Shown one piece after another: positions 39,646-50,951 of a DNA stretch of 64,000 nt. Below the pieces are notes generated by a model. That model had not been told where the DNA came from. It made no database searches and saw only the letters and a list, made by a program, of their open reading frames with translations. Both the position numbers and the translations under genes were made by a program. The first letter of the stretch is position 1. Every line of letters starts with the position of its first letter. This DNA is from Lumnitzera littorea (lineage: Eukaryota; Streptophyta; Magnoliopsida; Myrtales; Combretaceae). The stretch is taken from NCBI GenBank assembly GCA_024138015.1, contig JAMXBB010000009.1:13394445-13458444 (forward strand). Reading direction: 5' to 3'.

Positions 39646-42240
39646 TGCTTTTAAATGCTTTTTGCTAAAATAAAGTTTTTGAAAAAAATCATAAATTTTT
39701 CAAAGAAAAAAAATATATGCTAACAAGTATGGATTTTACGGACTTTGAGTTATTACTTTTGAGTGGTCAAGCCCATAGCTATTCATTTTTTTAAACTAAG
39801 ATAATTAATAACAACGACTTCAGCCCAAGCCTAATCTTGGCAGTCACTCATTTCGAGCTCAAAGCGCTGTGTAGCCTATGAGTTAAACCTAATACTGAGG
39901 GGCAAAAGGGGAAAGCACATTAGAAATTGATAATTGAAAATGGTGGAGATCTAGCCCATCCTCAAGAAAAACCTAAGTCAAACACAATCCTTGAAGGAAA
40001 GCCCATTACTAGACCTTTTTTGAAACACTAAACACGAACAATAAACCTCTTCACCTATTTCAACCTACTCCAAGCCAGAAAAAAAAAAAAAAGAAGAAGA
40101 AGAAAAGAAACACGTAGCCTACTCATCTATATCGATCCTCTCTAAGCCTAGAATGTCTTAAACACTCACTCCATGAAAACTAGCCCACTTGCTCCAACGC
40201 TAAAACCGAATACAAAGTTTGTCTCTACTATGATTAAGTTTGGTCTAGGGCCAATAAAAGGACCTATTTAATTGAGTCTAAAAGGACAATTTTTTTTAAG
40301 GTAGAGGGGCATATGACTCGTTGAGGCATCACAGAATATTTAGTCTTATCAAATGAAACTGGGGCAAATAGGATAAATAAATAAAATAATTTAAAGTCTT
40401 TTTGACATGAAAGTATTCCGTTATTTGAAGCATTTAGAAAGATAAGAGACAAACCTTAATCCCAAACATTGACAAAAAAAAAAAACTCTAAGAGCTGAGA
40501 GATATGAAAGCAACGATAAGACTCATTTCTTAAAAGAAGTCTATCTTACATGTGATATGCAAATTGAAAGGATGATGGACATTCATTTCACTCCCTAAGC
40601 ATTTTTATCCCTTGTGAGCCCATTTGAGCTTTTTGGGGGAAGTTTTTCAAAAAATAAACCCTATCAAGAACCACCCCATACTGGAGTAATCAGAAGGTTA
40701 GGACAGCGATTTTGGAGAGAAAGGATAGATTAGCTTGTGCTCAGTTTAGTAATGTCAATTCATAAGCAATAATTGACATAGATAACTTGATTTCTTTAGA
40801 ATGAAGAAGAGTTTCAAAACATATATACTTCACTTAGGCCTACACATTCATTTAAACACTTAAGCCGATAGATTTTTTCTAAACACTTCAAAGCGGTGTA
40901 TGCTTCACTAAGCTTATATAATTTGAGCTCATGATTTTAGAGCCGTTATTTTTCTTCAAGTGAAAACTCTAACACCTGAAGAGTGATCACCTTAGAAAAA
41001 AAAGAAAAAAGAAAAAGAGAGAATAAAGAAAAAAGAAGAAGAAGTAAAAGTAGGGTTATCACATCTCAAATGGCAGTTCTTAATGTTCCTTGACACTTCA
41101 AAGTAAAAACCTGAGCAAGAGATTTTAAGCCCAAAGAAATGAAACTCTAATTCAATGGTCCCACTCATAATGAAACTCCTTTGACCAAAGAATTGACTTA
41201 TTTTAAGCAATCAATGCTCGTGAAACTAGGGCAAGCTTATCTAAGGTTATTGACTTATAGACTCGGGTTGAGATATTAATTTTTCAAAATTAGTCGAACA
41301 CATCCATATCTCCTTTCGTTTAAGCCTGTGACCAAAAGCCTATGTTACAACCTTATGGAAAAGACTTATTAGCTCAATCAAAGTGTATCGCTTACAAAAT
41401 TAACTATAATTTTTGGAATTGTAGTAAGGAGTGAAAACAAATTATTTGAGATTGTGAGGAAGTCCTCCTGGACTAAATTATTCAAATAATTGAGAAACTT
41501 TCCCTAGTATGAAACATATGAATGCAAAGTCAAGTATGCCTTGGGGGTACAAGAAGCAATTTGGTTTAGAATCGAATGGGAATTCCTTATGTAAGAAGAA
41601 AAAGGTGCTTAATTGAAGTTTTTTTTTTTTTCGTCATCATAGCGAACAAGCAATCAAAGATAAAGAATGAATGTCTAATGGGTTAAAAATGAGCATGCCG
41701 CTTCTCTGCAATATTTATAGTTAGTATAATTTCATTACTTGTTAAAAAAAATGAACAATTTTTTTGAATAAAAGCACCGATTTTATTTTTTCTTTAAGTT
41801 CTAAAAGTGAAAGATTTGAGAATATGTAGTATGAACTTTAGTCATTCTTAAGTTAAAAACTTCAGTAATCCCTTTAGGAAATTTCAAAAACCTTAATTAT
41901 CCTTTCGTTAGGAACATTGGAATTTTAGTCATCCTTTAGTATGAGGAAAATTTAGGAGCTACGACCAATCCTATGAAAAGATTATTTAGGAGCCTTGTCA
42001 TCATACTACAGAGCTTAAGCCATCCTAGGAATTTTGGGAACTTTAGTTATCCTGTGTTTAGAGTTTAGAAAGTTTCAGCCTACATTAAAGAATATTAGTC
42101 ATCTTAAGGATAAAAAATTATATATTAGCCATGCCTTCAAACCCTTTCGTTAAGTTTTCTTCTTTGAAAAATCTATCCTTTCGAGAAGTCAATTTTTCTA
42201 ATAAGAACATCAATTTTTCGACATAGTGCCTAATCTTATC
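39646..42240. other. Internal region of the large retroelement, right part
   Basis: No intact or recognisable broken gag-pol frames. At 41,840-42,120 there is a loose repetition of phrases such as TTTAGTCATCC and TTTAGTTATCC, a possible decayed minisatellite leading into the clear 36-bp array. An A-run/AAG-rich tract is at about 40,081-40,107. Confidence 0.5.
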
Positions 42241-42244
42241 TTTT

Positions 42245-42863
42245 TGCCTTGTCTTTTTAAGATAGGCCTCCCTAATCCTTTACCCTATCCTATAAAGATA
42301 GATACCCTAATCATTTGTCCTATCCATTTAAGATAGGTACCTTAATCCTTTGCTTTATTCTTTCAAGATAGGTATCCTAATTATTTGCTTTATCCTTTCA
42401 AGATAAATACTCTAAACATTTGCCCTATCTATTCAAGACAAGCACCTTAATCTTTTGCCTTATCCTTTCAAGATAAGCACCCTACTCCTTTGACCTATCC
42501 TTTTAAGATAGGCCCCCTAATCTTTTGCCTTATCCTTTCAAGATAGATACCCTAATCATTTGCCCTATCCTTTTAAGATATGTTCCCTATTCCTTTGCTT
42601 TGTCCTTTTAAGACGAGCTCCTTATTTCTTTGCCTTATCATTTTAAGATAGGCTTTCTAATTTTTTGCACTATCGTTTTAAGATAGGTACCATAATATTT
42701 AACCCTATCCTTTTAAGATAGATACTTTAATTTTTGCATTATTATTTCAAGATAAGCCCCTTAATTTTTTGCACCAACCTTTCAAGACCAGCCTTTTATT
42801 CCTTTGTCCCCTCCTTTTAAGATGAGCCTCCTATTCCTTTGTCTTGTCCTTTCAAGACGGATA
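42245..42863 (+). repeat. 18-copy ~36-bp minisatellite with a hairpin in each unit
   Basis: Typical unit: TTTGCCCTATCCTTTTAAG followed by ATAGGTACCCTAATCA. I count 18 occurrences of the AAGAT/AAGAC core. Most units pair on either side of a CTTTYAA-type loop, and the arms change together: CCTATC/GATAGG (42,319-42,337), TTTATC/GATAAA (42,389-42,407), CTTATC/GATAAG (42,459-42,477). Other units pair with G-T wobbles, and a few are broken. The array lies between the non-coding internal region and the 3' LTR, the place where Tat/Ogre-type elements are known to carry variable tandem repeats. Confidence 0.88.
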
Positions 42864-43031
42864 GTTTATTTTTTACATCGACCTTTCAATTCGGTATCCT
42901 TATTAAAGGCGAGACACTACTTAGTTGACCATTTAAGTCAGTAATTCTCATCCTGTCAATTTAAGATAGGATTTAGCAAAAATGGGTATATTTTTTGTCT
43001 TTATAGTGAAGTTTTAATTAAACTTCCTTAC

Positions 43032-43044
43032 AAAAAGGGATAGC
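43032..43044 (+). other. Polypurine tract of the large retroelement
   Basis: AAAAAGGGATAGC directly precedes TGTAGAGATC, the first bases of the 3' LTR. This is the normal position for the plus-strand primer of reverse transcription and fixes the 3' LTR start at 43,045. Confidence 0.7.
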
Positions 43045-45496
43045 TGTAGAGATCTTATTTTTGCTACCCTTACAATTTTTTCTTATCAGGTTAGGTTTAA
43101 GGATAAAATAATAAAAAAATTACACAAATGAAAATTAAAAAAGAAGAAATAAAAAAGGAAAGAAAAAAAATGATGATAACAATAGTGTCGAGTCAATTAT
43201 TTATGGTTGAATTGGATAATAATTGAAGATGTACATTCAATTTAATAAATTCTGAGTTTTAAATAATTAGAGTTCGTTAAAAATATTTTTTAGTCTAGTT
43301 CAATATAAAATGAGTTTTTATCTAACTTATATTGGGCTAAATAGACTTATGATTTATTATATGGGTTAGCGAGTATTTTGGGCTAAATTAAGATGGATTG
43401 AATCGGGCTAAAGATGGAAGGCCCAAATAAATGTAATGTTTCTAAAAACTTGAATTAAATCTTGAATAAATTTAATAAATCCAAATCGGGTATTATCTTA
43501 TCTTTTGAATATTGGATTTATTAAGATTGAATCTTCACAATAAAAATATCCAAAAGATTCAAATTTGTAGCTTATAAATAGTGGATGTTAGACTATAAAA
43601 AATACATGTTTCAAATTCACAAACATTCACTCACAAATCCACATATTGCTCACAATTCATGAACCTACACAACCACCATTCTGGTCTACTTACCTTCACC
43701 ATACGTGCACAGCATTGCATGCACACACATTGAATGCATACACAATACAATTTATGTGCACAATAGCACACGATCAACAACACCTTGACGACGCAACGAT
43801 TCCATATGATCTACGTAAATTTTTCTTTCTTGGTTTTCCGATCCAACTCATCTAAGTAGTTGATTTTTTTTTTTATTTTAGTTGGTTGATTTATTGAATT
43901 AATTGCTTTATTTACTAACTTGAGTTAATTTTTTTAAGTGCAGGTTTTTAGTTTAGATATGTTCCTACTAAAAATTGCATTCTTTTAGATAAATTGCATT
44001 TTTTCTTTTTGCAATGTATTACCAATTGTATTAGTTTAGTTTTATTTATTTACTTATTTAGTAGTATTTACATACTTCCTTTTTTATATCGACTTTATCT
44101 ATTTTTATGCAGGTCTTTGGTTTTAATTATTAGTATTGTCAATTCTTTATTTTTTTTAACATATACATCTTATAAAAATTAGTTTTATTTAAAGTCATTT
44201 AATTAGTTCATGTGCATAGATGCTAATATTGGTTTTTCTTGTAGGTAGTTGTGTTTTATCATTAGTTCATAATTTTTTTTTTCTTACATATTTTGCATGT
44301 TCACTATAAAAAATCACGTTTTAAAAAATGACACATTTTTTAATGGAAATTGCATCTTTTGAGTTAAAATTACATTTGTTTAGGTAAAATTGCATCTTTT
44401 TAGAATAAATCACATTTTTTTTATAAAATTGCATTTTAGGGTACAATTATATATCTTTAGGATAAAAATTACATTTAGATTGCATACCTTAGGAGATTTG
44501 ACTAAAAATTACATTGTTTTTTATTTGCATTTTTTCAAATTAGACATTCTAGGTTTTTTAGTAAAAACTATTTTTTTGACACTTAGTTAGTTTTTCATAA
44601 AATAAAATAAAAATTTCAACCAACATTTTTCTACAATTAGATATCTTTTTAATGGTTTAGGCATCTGTTCCATCGCTTAGTTATCCATTCTATGGTTTAG
44701 ACATTTTTTTTGTGGTTTAGGTATTTTATGTATATTTTCCATATAAATTGCACATTTCATGAAAAATCGCATTTAGACACTTTAGGATTTTTCTAAAAAT
44801 TTTGTCACATAGAAAATGTTTCTTTTAAATAAAATAATGAATTTTTTTTTTTATCATGGATTTCCAAAATTAGATAATTAAAATTAGGGTTTCTTTTTAG
44901 GATTTTTCTGAATAAAAATAAATTAGCTAAAAACGTAAACCTAACTACTTTTCAAAAATATATAATTTATCTACACATTAAAGATTTCTAAAAATGAAAA
45001 CTATGGTCGGTTTGATCCCAATTAATGAGAACATAAATACCTCTAGGATAACCGTAAAATTTATAAAATATTTTTGTATTCTTTTCATTGTTTAGAGAAA
45101 ATTCGTAATAAAAATAATTAAAATTTTCATTTTTGTGCATTTTTACATCCTTATAAATTTTCACATTTTTTTAGAAAAATTATAAAATAAAGGTCCATTA
45201 ATTAGTTTCTTTTAATTTTTACATGATGACTTGGTCTTGATAGGTTAGCTTTTGAATTTAGTTTTTTTAATTAAAATTTTTTAAAAAATTAATTTTTTAG
45301 AAAATTCATAAACTAGTGTCTAAATTACATTTTTCTAACCCCAAAACCCTAATTTGACTTTTTATCAGTTTATCTGGTTGGTGACTCCAAGTTATTTTTG
45401 AAAATATTTTTCCTCAATTTTATGTCGAATAACTTATATTATGCTAGTTGAGCTTAATATAGGTTAAATTAAGAAAAATCAAAATAAGACTCAACA
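43045..45496 (+). repeat. 3' LTR of the large retroelement
   Basis: It starts TGTAGAGATCTTATTTTTGC after the polypurine tract and ends GACTCAACA, followed by the target duplication ATGTC. It parallels the 5' LTR over its whole 2.4 kb, including the TATA box (43,573-43,580) and the ACATT/GCATTTT-rich stretch. Visible divergence between the two LTRs shows the insertion is not recent. Confidence 0.88.
43573..43580 (+). promoter_or_regulatory. TATA box of the 3' LTR
   Basis: TATAAATA in CTTATAAATAGTGG, the counterpart of 33,061-33,068. If active it would read out into the flanking sequence beyond 45,500, which holds no gene. Confidence 0.6.
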
Positions 45497-45501
45497 ATGT
45501 C

Positions 45502-47600
45502 CAGATTTATAACTTTATGAAATGAGCCTTAAGAAAACTAAAAGGCAAGTAGGATTAAGCTAAAGACCCTAAATTGCAAAATGAGCCTAAAGAGCCTTAA
45601 GAAAACTAAAATACAAGCCTAATTAAGGAAAATCAAAATAAGACAAAAAAAGGTAAGTAAGATTGGGCCTAAGGCCTTAAATTACAAAATGAGCTCAAAA
45701 AGCCTTAAGAAAACTAAAATATAAGCCTAAATAATACATGACCAAATCTAAACCTAACTTAAAAAGACTTAAGGAAGATATTCAAAAGGCTTACTAAACC
45801 TTAAGGCCTATCTAAGACATCCGCTACAAGCTCTTTAATAAGTTGAAGTTTTACATTTAAGAAAAAAGCTAGTTTAGACCTATAAGAGTAACACCAAGGC
45901 CTAAGGTAAAAATTTAAAGTATTGGACTGGAAAAAATTCACTAAAAGTACTTAAAAGGAAGCCTAAAATATCAAGTGGAAGGCCTAAGAATAAAAACTAA
46001 GTCTAAAACTCAAAACTAGGCCCAAACCTTAAAGTGACCAAACTCATATTTTGGTTGCACGAACTTATAAGACCTAAATAAAAAACCTATTGACCCTAAG
46101 GCCCAAAAATGACCTTGCCAAATGAAATAACACTAAAAAATGATGAAATTGATTATAATAACACGAAAAACTAACTTAAAATAAAGAAGTTAAAGCGAAA
46201 ACAAGTTTTAACTATACTTAGAGATTATGGAGAGCTTTAGTAATTAGATAGATTTTTAGGTTCTTAAAGAAACCTTCTTCCAATTACTTACATATATATT
46301 ATTATAATATTTTAGGTGGCTTAATTTCTAATTCAGGGACTTAGAAGTTTAGGACAAGTAGGTAAGTAAGCTAGGTGAGAGAATTTCGATGAATTGCTAC
46401 TTATTGTATTTGATAATTACTTAATGTTCTATTACTTGCACTTAGTTGTCTGTTGAGTGCATGGTTGTTCTGTATGCCAACATCCGTGCGATTGTTTTGC
46501 TAAAATTGGTAAGTTTAAATATTTGCTAAAATAATTGGATATACTTGTTGCATGTTTATGATTCATTAGTTGTGGACTATGATGTCTTTAGCTTTGCCTA
46601 GTTTTTTGAAAAATTTGCTAAAATATATTTTTGAAATACTTTATAATTCAAAGAAAGATTTATCAACTTCGTGAATACTCATACCAATCTCTTATAACAT
46701 TTTACTTATTGAGGCAAAGTTAATAGACCATCTTTAGTTAATTGATAGCGAGTAGCTTGAGTTGGGACTCGCTTAGTTTAACCCATGAGGCATTATATGA
46801 ATTTGTTGATAATGAGCCTGTGGGACATTGTACTGATTATTGATAGTGGATAGCTTTAGATGAGGTCTACTTAATCGATTAGTATAGTATTATTAACTAA
46901 GGTAATAGTCGAGTTTTGTTTTTTGGGATGATACCCACAGACAGCCTTTTGTAGGTAAGGTGAGGAGCCCGGTGTTATTAAGTACAAAGGATAATTAATG
47001 TGTAGACGACGTAAATCTATACCTTTTATGATTCTGGAGTCTTATGGATGTGTTGCTTACATTTATTGTGTGTACATTCATTTTATATGTAGCTAAACTG
47101 CATATTTGATAACAAATACTTGATAACTTGCTTAAACAGTAATGATGACAAATGAGCTCACTGAGTTGTGGTATGCTCATTCCCTAATAGTTTCTTTTTG
47201 CAAGTAATCAAAAGTTAGGAATGGGCTAAGATTAGAGTACAAAGTATTCCTTAAGTAGTTGGATTAGACGGATAAGGTTAATTTAGTAAACTGTATTAGT
47301 TAAGTGAGACCTTTATAATATTTAGTAACTTGTGATGTTGTTGAAGTTTAATTATCTCGTCTTGTTGTTTAGTAGGTGATTCTGACTCTCTGTAGTCATG
47401 GTGGACTATAGATTGTTAGGTTATTCTATTTGCTTATATAAACAAATAAATGTAATTAAAATGAATAAGTACCCTTAAAAACTTAATAGATAGAGTTTTG
47501 CAATCTCTGACTTGCAAGACGTTCTTTATATCACGAGTGCACACATGATATAAAGATTTTAGGAAAAACTACTAGGCCTCCTTGTAGGACGTTATATAGA
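45502..47600. other. Repeat-derived spacer, possible third LTR family
   Basis: No gene. At 45,525-45,735 phrases such as CCTTAAGAAAACTAAAA and CAAAATGAGC recur three times, a decayed local duplication; 45,620-45,644 also echoes the 3' end of the neighbouring LTR. From about 46,440 to 47,560 the sequence has LTR-like character in reverse orientation (GATACCCACAGACAGCC, GAGCTCACTGAGTTGTGG), but no partner, ends or target duplication were found. Confidence 0.4.
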
Positions 47601-47836
47601 TGATGACACGTTGTGATTTTGGAATATTGAAATATAATAAAATAATAGAATTGTAGCAAAAAATAGATAATTTTACTAATTATATTATATTATAATTTAC
47701 ACTGTGTAAACGTGTAAATTAGATAATGGAAAAAAACTAAACTTTAAAGATAAATTATTTGGATACTAAGAATTATAAAATTCCATAAAATAATATATAA
47801 ATATAGTATGTATACCCCAGGTATAATTATTATATA

Positions 47837-50800
47837 TAATTTGTCGCGCCTCGAAGCGGCAGAGTCGTAACAACCCCGCTGTGTAAACCATTCTAAGATA
47901 GAAGTTGGCCTTACAACCGCTATCTTAGACCTGATCTACACAAGTTGTCCACGACTAACCCGCTTTGAAGTAAACAATTTGTAATTTAAACAAATCATTT
48001 ACCTAAGAAAGTGATGAAATATATATATACACACTATAATTCAGTTATTACAGTTAAAGTTTACAATATTTCTCCGTAATATATTTCTTAGTTATTACAT
48101 TATTCAAAAATGAGAAATTCTAAAGTAAAAGCTTAAACCTTAAAAGTATGTGTTTATTTTTCAAATGTTTTTTCTCACTCCCCAGGATCCAGCAATTGCT
48201 AGCTTCAAAGTAGTTGTTTGCCGCTTCTTAGCCAGCACCTACACAACGTCTATAGGGATGTGAGCAGCTACAGCTCAGTAAGTTAGGATAAAGAACTTAA
48301 AATTATACCATAAACACAACAAGGTTATCAATCAACTTATTAGGTGCAATGCATGTTCAAGTAAATGCCATCGCACGACGTTATTTGGCCTATCGTGAGA
48401 TTAGAGAAATTGCACCTGCTCTAATCTGGGTTGAGGAGTTGCCATTAATGCAACAGCTCACGACCAAACCTAGGCTTGTGCAATGGAGATCTCGCTCCTC
48501 CTGCGATTACCTTCGAACCATTGACTTCATCCTTGCCGCGACCTCCTCACCTGTCACTTAGTTCTACTAAGGATGAATAGGGGACCATTATGCAATCCTA
48601 CGCTATCCCTTTCGAAGGGGTCGGTATTTAGCCGGAGAGTCTTAAGTTCCCCTAATGGGTTGCCATGTAGGTTCGTTTATGATTATAGGTCGTATATTTG
48701 ATTAGGTCCAGTTTAGGGTGGTCAATCATTTTATACAAATCATACAATACAAGCTGGAACAACAAACAAAATCATAGCATCACTTATAATCAAGCACATG
48801 CACACATCCAACTATCTAACAAGTACAATCAAGCATAATCTTAAGCCTCCAAAATACAGTAACGTATTAATTCTAACTTACCTCGACTCCTCGCTCACTC
48901 ATTCGAGGTTTGACTTGTTTAGGCCATCGCCAATCATCCCTATAACACAAACGTGGTTTCGGTTTTTCATATAACTATTATAAGTTCATTTTATCCTATA
49001 ACGCTTATTGTTATGTTTTGTTTAGGGTTTAATATGCCTAATTATCTAGGTCTTAAGTCTTTTACAATTATTCTAGGTTTGGGGTTAGGTCCGGGTTCGG
49101 TTTCCGCATCGATTTCTAAATTAAGTTCTAGTTCAATTTTTAAGTATTATTTTATACTCGAACCCTAGAAATTCATTTCAACTCATAATGTGAAATTAAT
49201 CACATTATTTCCCGATCTCCTAAATACCATCATTACCTCCAATTAGTATTTTATTCTATGTAGTACACTTAAATCCTTATTAGTGTACCAAATTTACTCA
49301 TGATATGAGAAATTTTTACATCTTTCATATAATTACATAAATTTAAGTTTTTTATCAGATTTATTGTACATTTTTATTATTATCATAATATCAATTTTTA
49401 TTATAATATTTTCTAGTTATTATATTTCTAATAATTGTGTATTATGTACTATTACTTATTATGTACATGTACATAATACACATCTAATATTTCTATTACT
49501 CTAATTACCATCTCCTAACATCAATTATCATTTCAAAATGTCTAAATTCATCCTAAATTAGATTTTACACCTAATTTCCCTAATTTACAAAATTAACTTA
49601 AAATTTACTATTTTTCCCTATTACTTATTTACTATATAATTAACTTAATAATTACATCTAATACCCTAAATGCTACAGGTATCATACTTCATCAGATTTC
49701 AACATTTTAAAACATATAATTATTCACTAAATCAGTAATTAACCATTTAATTACTTAATTAACCTTAAATTACCCATTTTATGCCTCATTTTAAGGCCTA
49801 AAAATTATCTAAAATTTTTGAAAAATAATTTTTGAAAACAGGCTTCATAGCACTGTTCTATATTATCTAAGTAGTCTACACAAAAATTTTGGGTTCAAAA
49901 CTATACTCCTAAGGTTATTTATTTCTAAACCGAAACATGCTCGGTTTTGCACGATTTATTAAGGATCATATATCACGAGACATATTTTCATCAAAATAAT
50001 ATTTTTCCTAAAAACCTACATACAAAAATATTTCAGAATAATAAAATTCATAATTTTCTAAGAATATTTACTATTTTTTACAAAATTACACAAAATTGGG
50101 TTGAAAATCGAACTCACCGGTCTGGGTGGCTCCAGCCACCACTGGCCGCCGTGGCCTTATTGGCCGGTCTGGGCGCTACCACCACCGTATGGTGGTGGTG
50201 GCTGTCCACTCCTAGCTGCTTGTTTAATGTGGGTTCCCCTTTATGGCCCTAATTGCACAGTTTTTTCTTATTTTTTTTCTAACGCTAATTTTTCTCTCAA
50301 TTTTGCCTCTCCCTATTTTTCTTACTCTTCAAACTGCCCAAATGAGCTTCTGAAAAATTTGGGGTATTTATAGAGCTTTATGATAATTAATGTGCATTAA
50401 ATTGAACAAGACATTGTCCAAATCCATTAATTTTTGGCTTTTGTGTTGCTCTAATTTAATTGGCTGATTTTTTTTCTTATTTTGCTCAATTGCCACAACC
50501 CAATTCTAGATCATTCCTTATTTTTTTATGATTTTTCTTTATTTTTCCTTAATTAATTATGAATTTTCTTTAATTATTTAGTATTATTTTAGTACATTTC
50601 ATGTATTTTAAGTAATTACACGTATTTCTACCTACATGTAAATTTATATATAGTACAAATAAATATTCCTAAATATTATTTAGGTCATTTTATGATTTTT
50701 TTGTATACATATAATTTATCTCTAGCGATTCGTTAATTATTGAAATGCATTTTACGCATTTTCAATAAATAATGAGTTATATATTTAAAATATGGAAATT

Positions 50801-50951
50801 TTATAGTCTTTTATTTTATTGCTTATTTTCTTAAATTCAAATTTACGGGATCATTTTTGTTAATATTTCTAGCTTTACTTATAATTTAGGCTAGATCAGA
50901 TCCTTTAGCCGATCGAAACCTTGAGTGACTGGTTGTGGAGCTTACATAATT
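47837..50951 (+). mobile_element. Family-2 solo LTR (3,105 bp) with perfect TSD TAATT
   Basis: The LTR runs 47,842-50,946, begins TGTCGCGCCTCGAAGCGG and ends GTGGAGCTTACA. TAATT is repeated directly outside both ends (47,837-47,841 and 50,947-50,951). It is collinear with the copy at 36,700-39,640: GAGTCGTAACA near the start, the CTCTAATCTGGGTTGAGGAG segment, TTCGAACCATTGAC, the GC-rich island at 50,105-50,215 and the conserved 3' end. No internal region or second LTR remains. It interrupts an older copy of its own family in opposite orientation. ORFs across the GC-rich island are by-products of composition. Confidence 0.93.
48398..48427 (+). other. Conserved hairpin in the family-2 LTR
   Basis: AGATTAGAG (48,398-48,406) and CTCTAATCT (48,419-48,427) form a perfect 9-bp inverted repeat around a 12-base loop. 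Counterparts occur in the other family-2 copies: near 37,288-37,315 (imperfect), 29,564-29,591 (inverted copy, 8 pairs plus a wobble) and about 53,022-53,056 (one mismatch). Role unknown. Confidence 0.6.

Larger units (their letters stand above)
32563..45501 (+). mobile_element. Large non-coding LTR retrotransposon (LARD-like), with nested solo LTR
   Basis: Two long direct repeats (32,568-34,997 and 43,045-45,496) bound about 8 kb of internal sequence. The direct repeats end GACTTGACA and GACTCAACA. ATGTC occurs immediately left of the first repeat (32,563-32,567) and immediately right of the second (45,497-45,501) and is the probable target duplication. A polypurine tract precedes the right LTR and a minisatellite lies upstream of it. 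Subtracting the nested solo LTR leaves roughly 5 kb of internal sequence with no gag-pol ORF, so the element is non-autonomous. The 3' tandem array before the LTR is a habit of Tat/Ogre-type Ty3 elements; membership is inferred. Confidence 0.82.

Noticed and set aside
42245..42863. CRISPR-like array
   Set aside because: The units are directly tandem with no unique spacers, in a plant retroelement.
34998..43044. Hidden gag-pol in the large retroelement
   Set aside because: No long or broken frame with protease, reverse transcriptase, RNase H or integrase motifs could be read on either strand.
50101..50373. ORF rich in Gly, Pro and Trp in the second solo LTR
   Set aside because: A by-product of GGTGG/CCACC-rich composition; the matching region in the other copies is unrelated.
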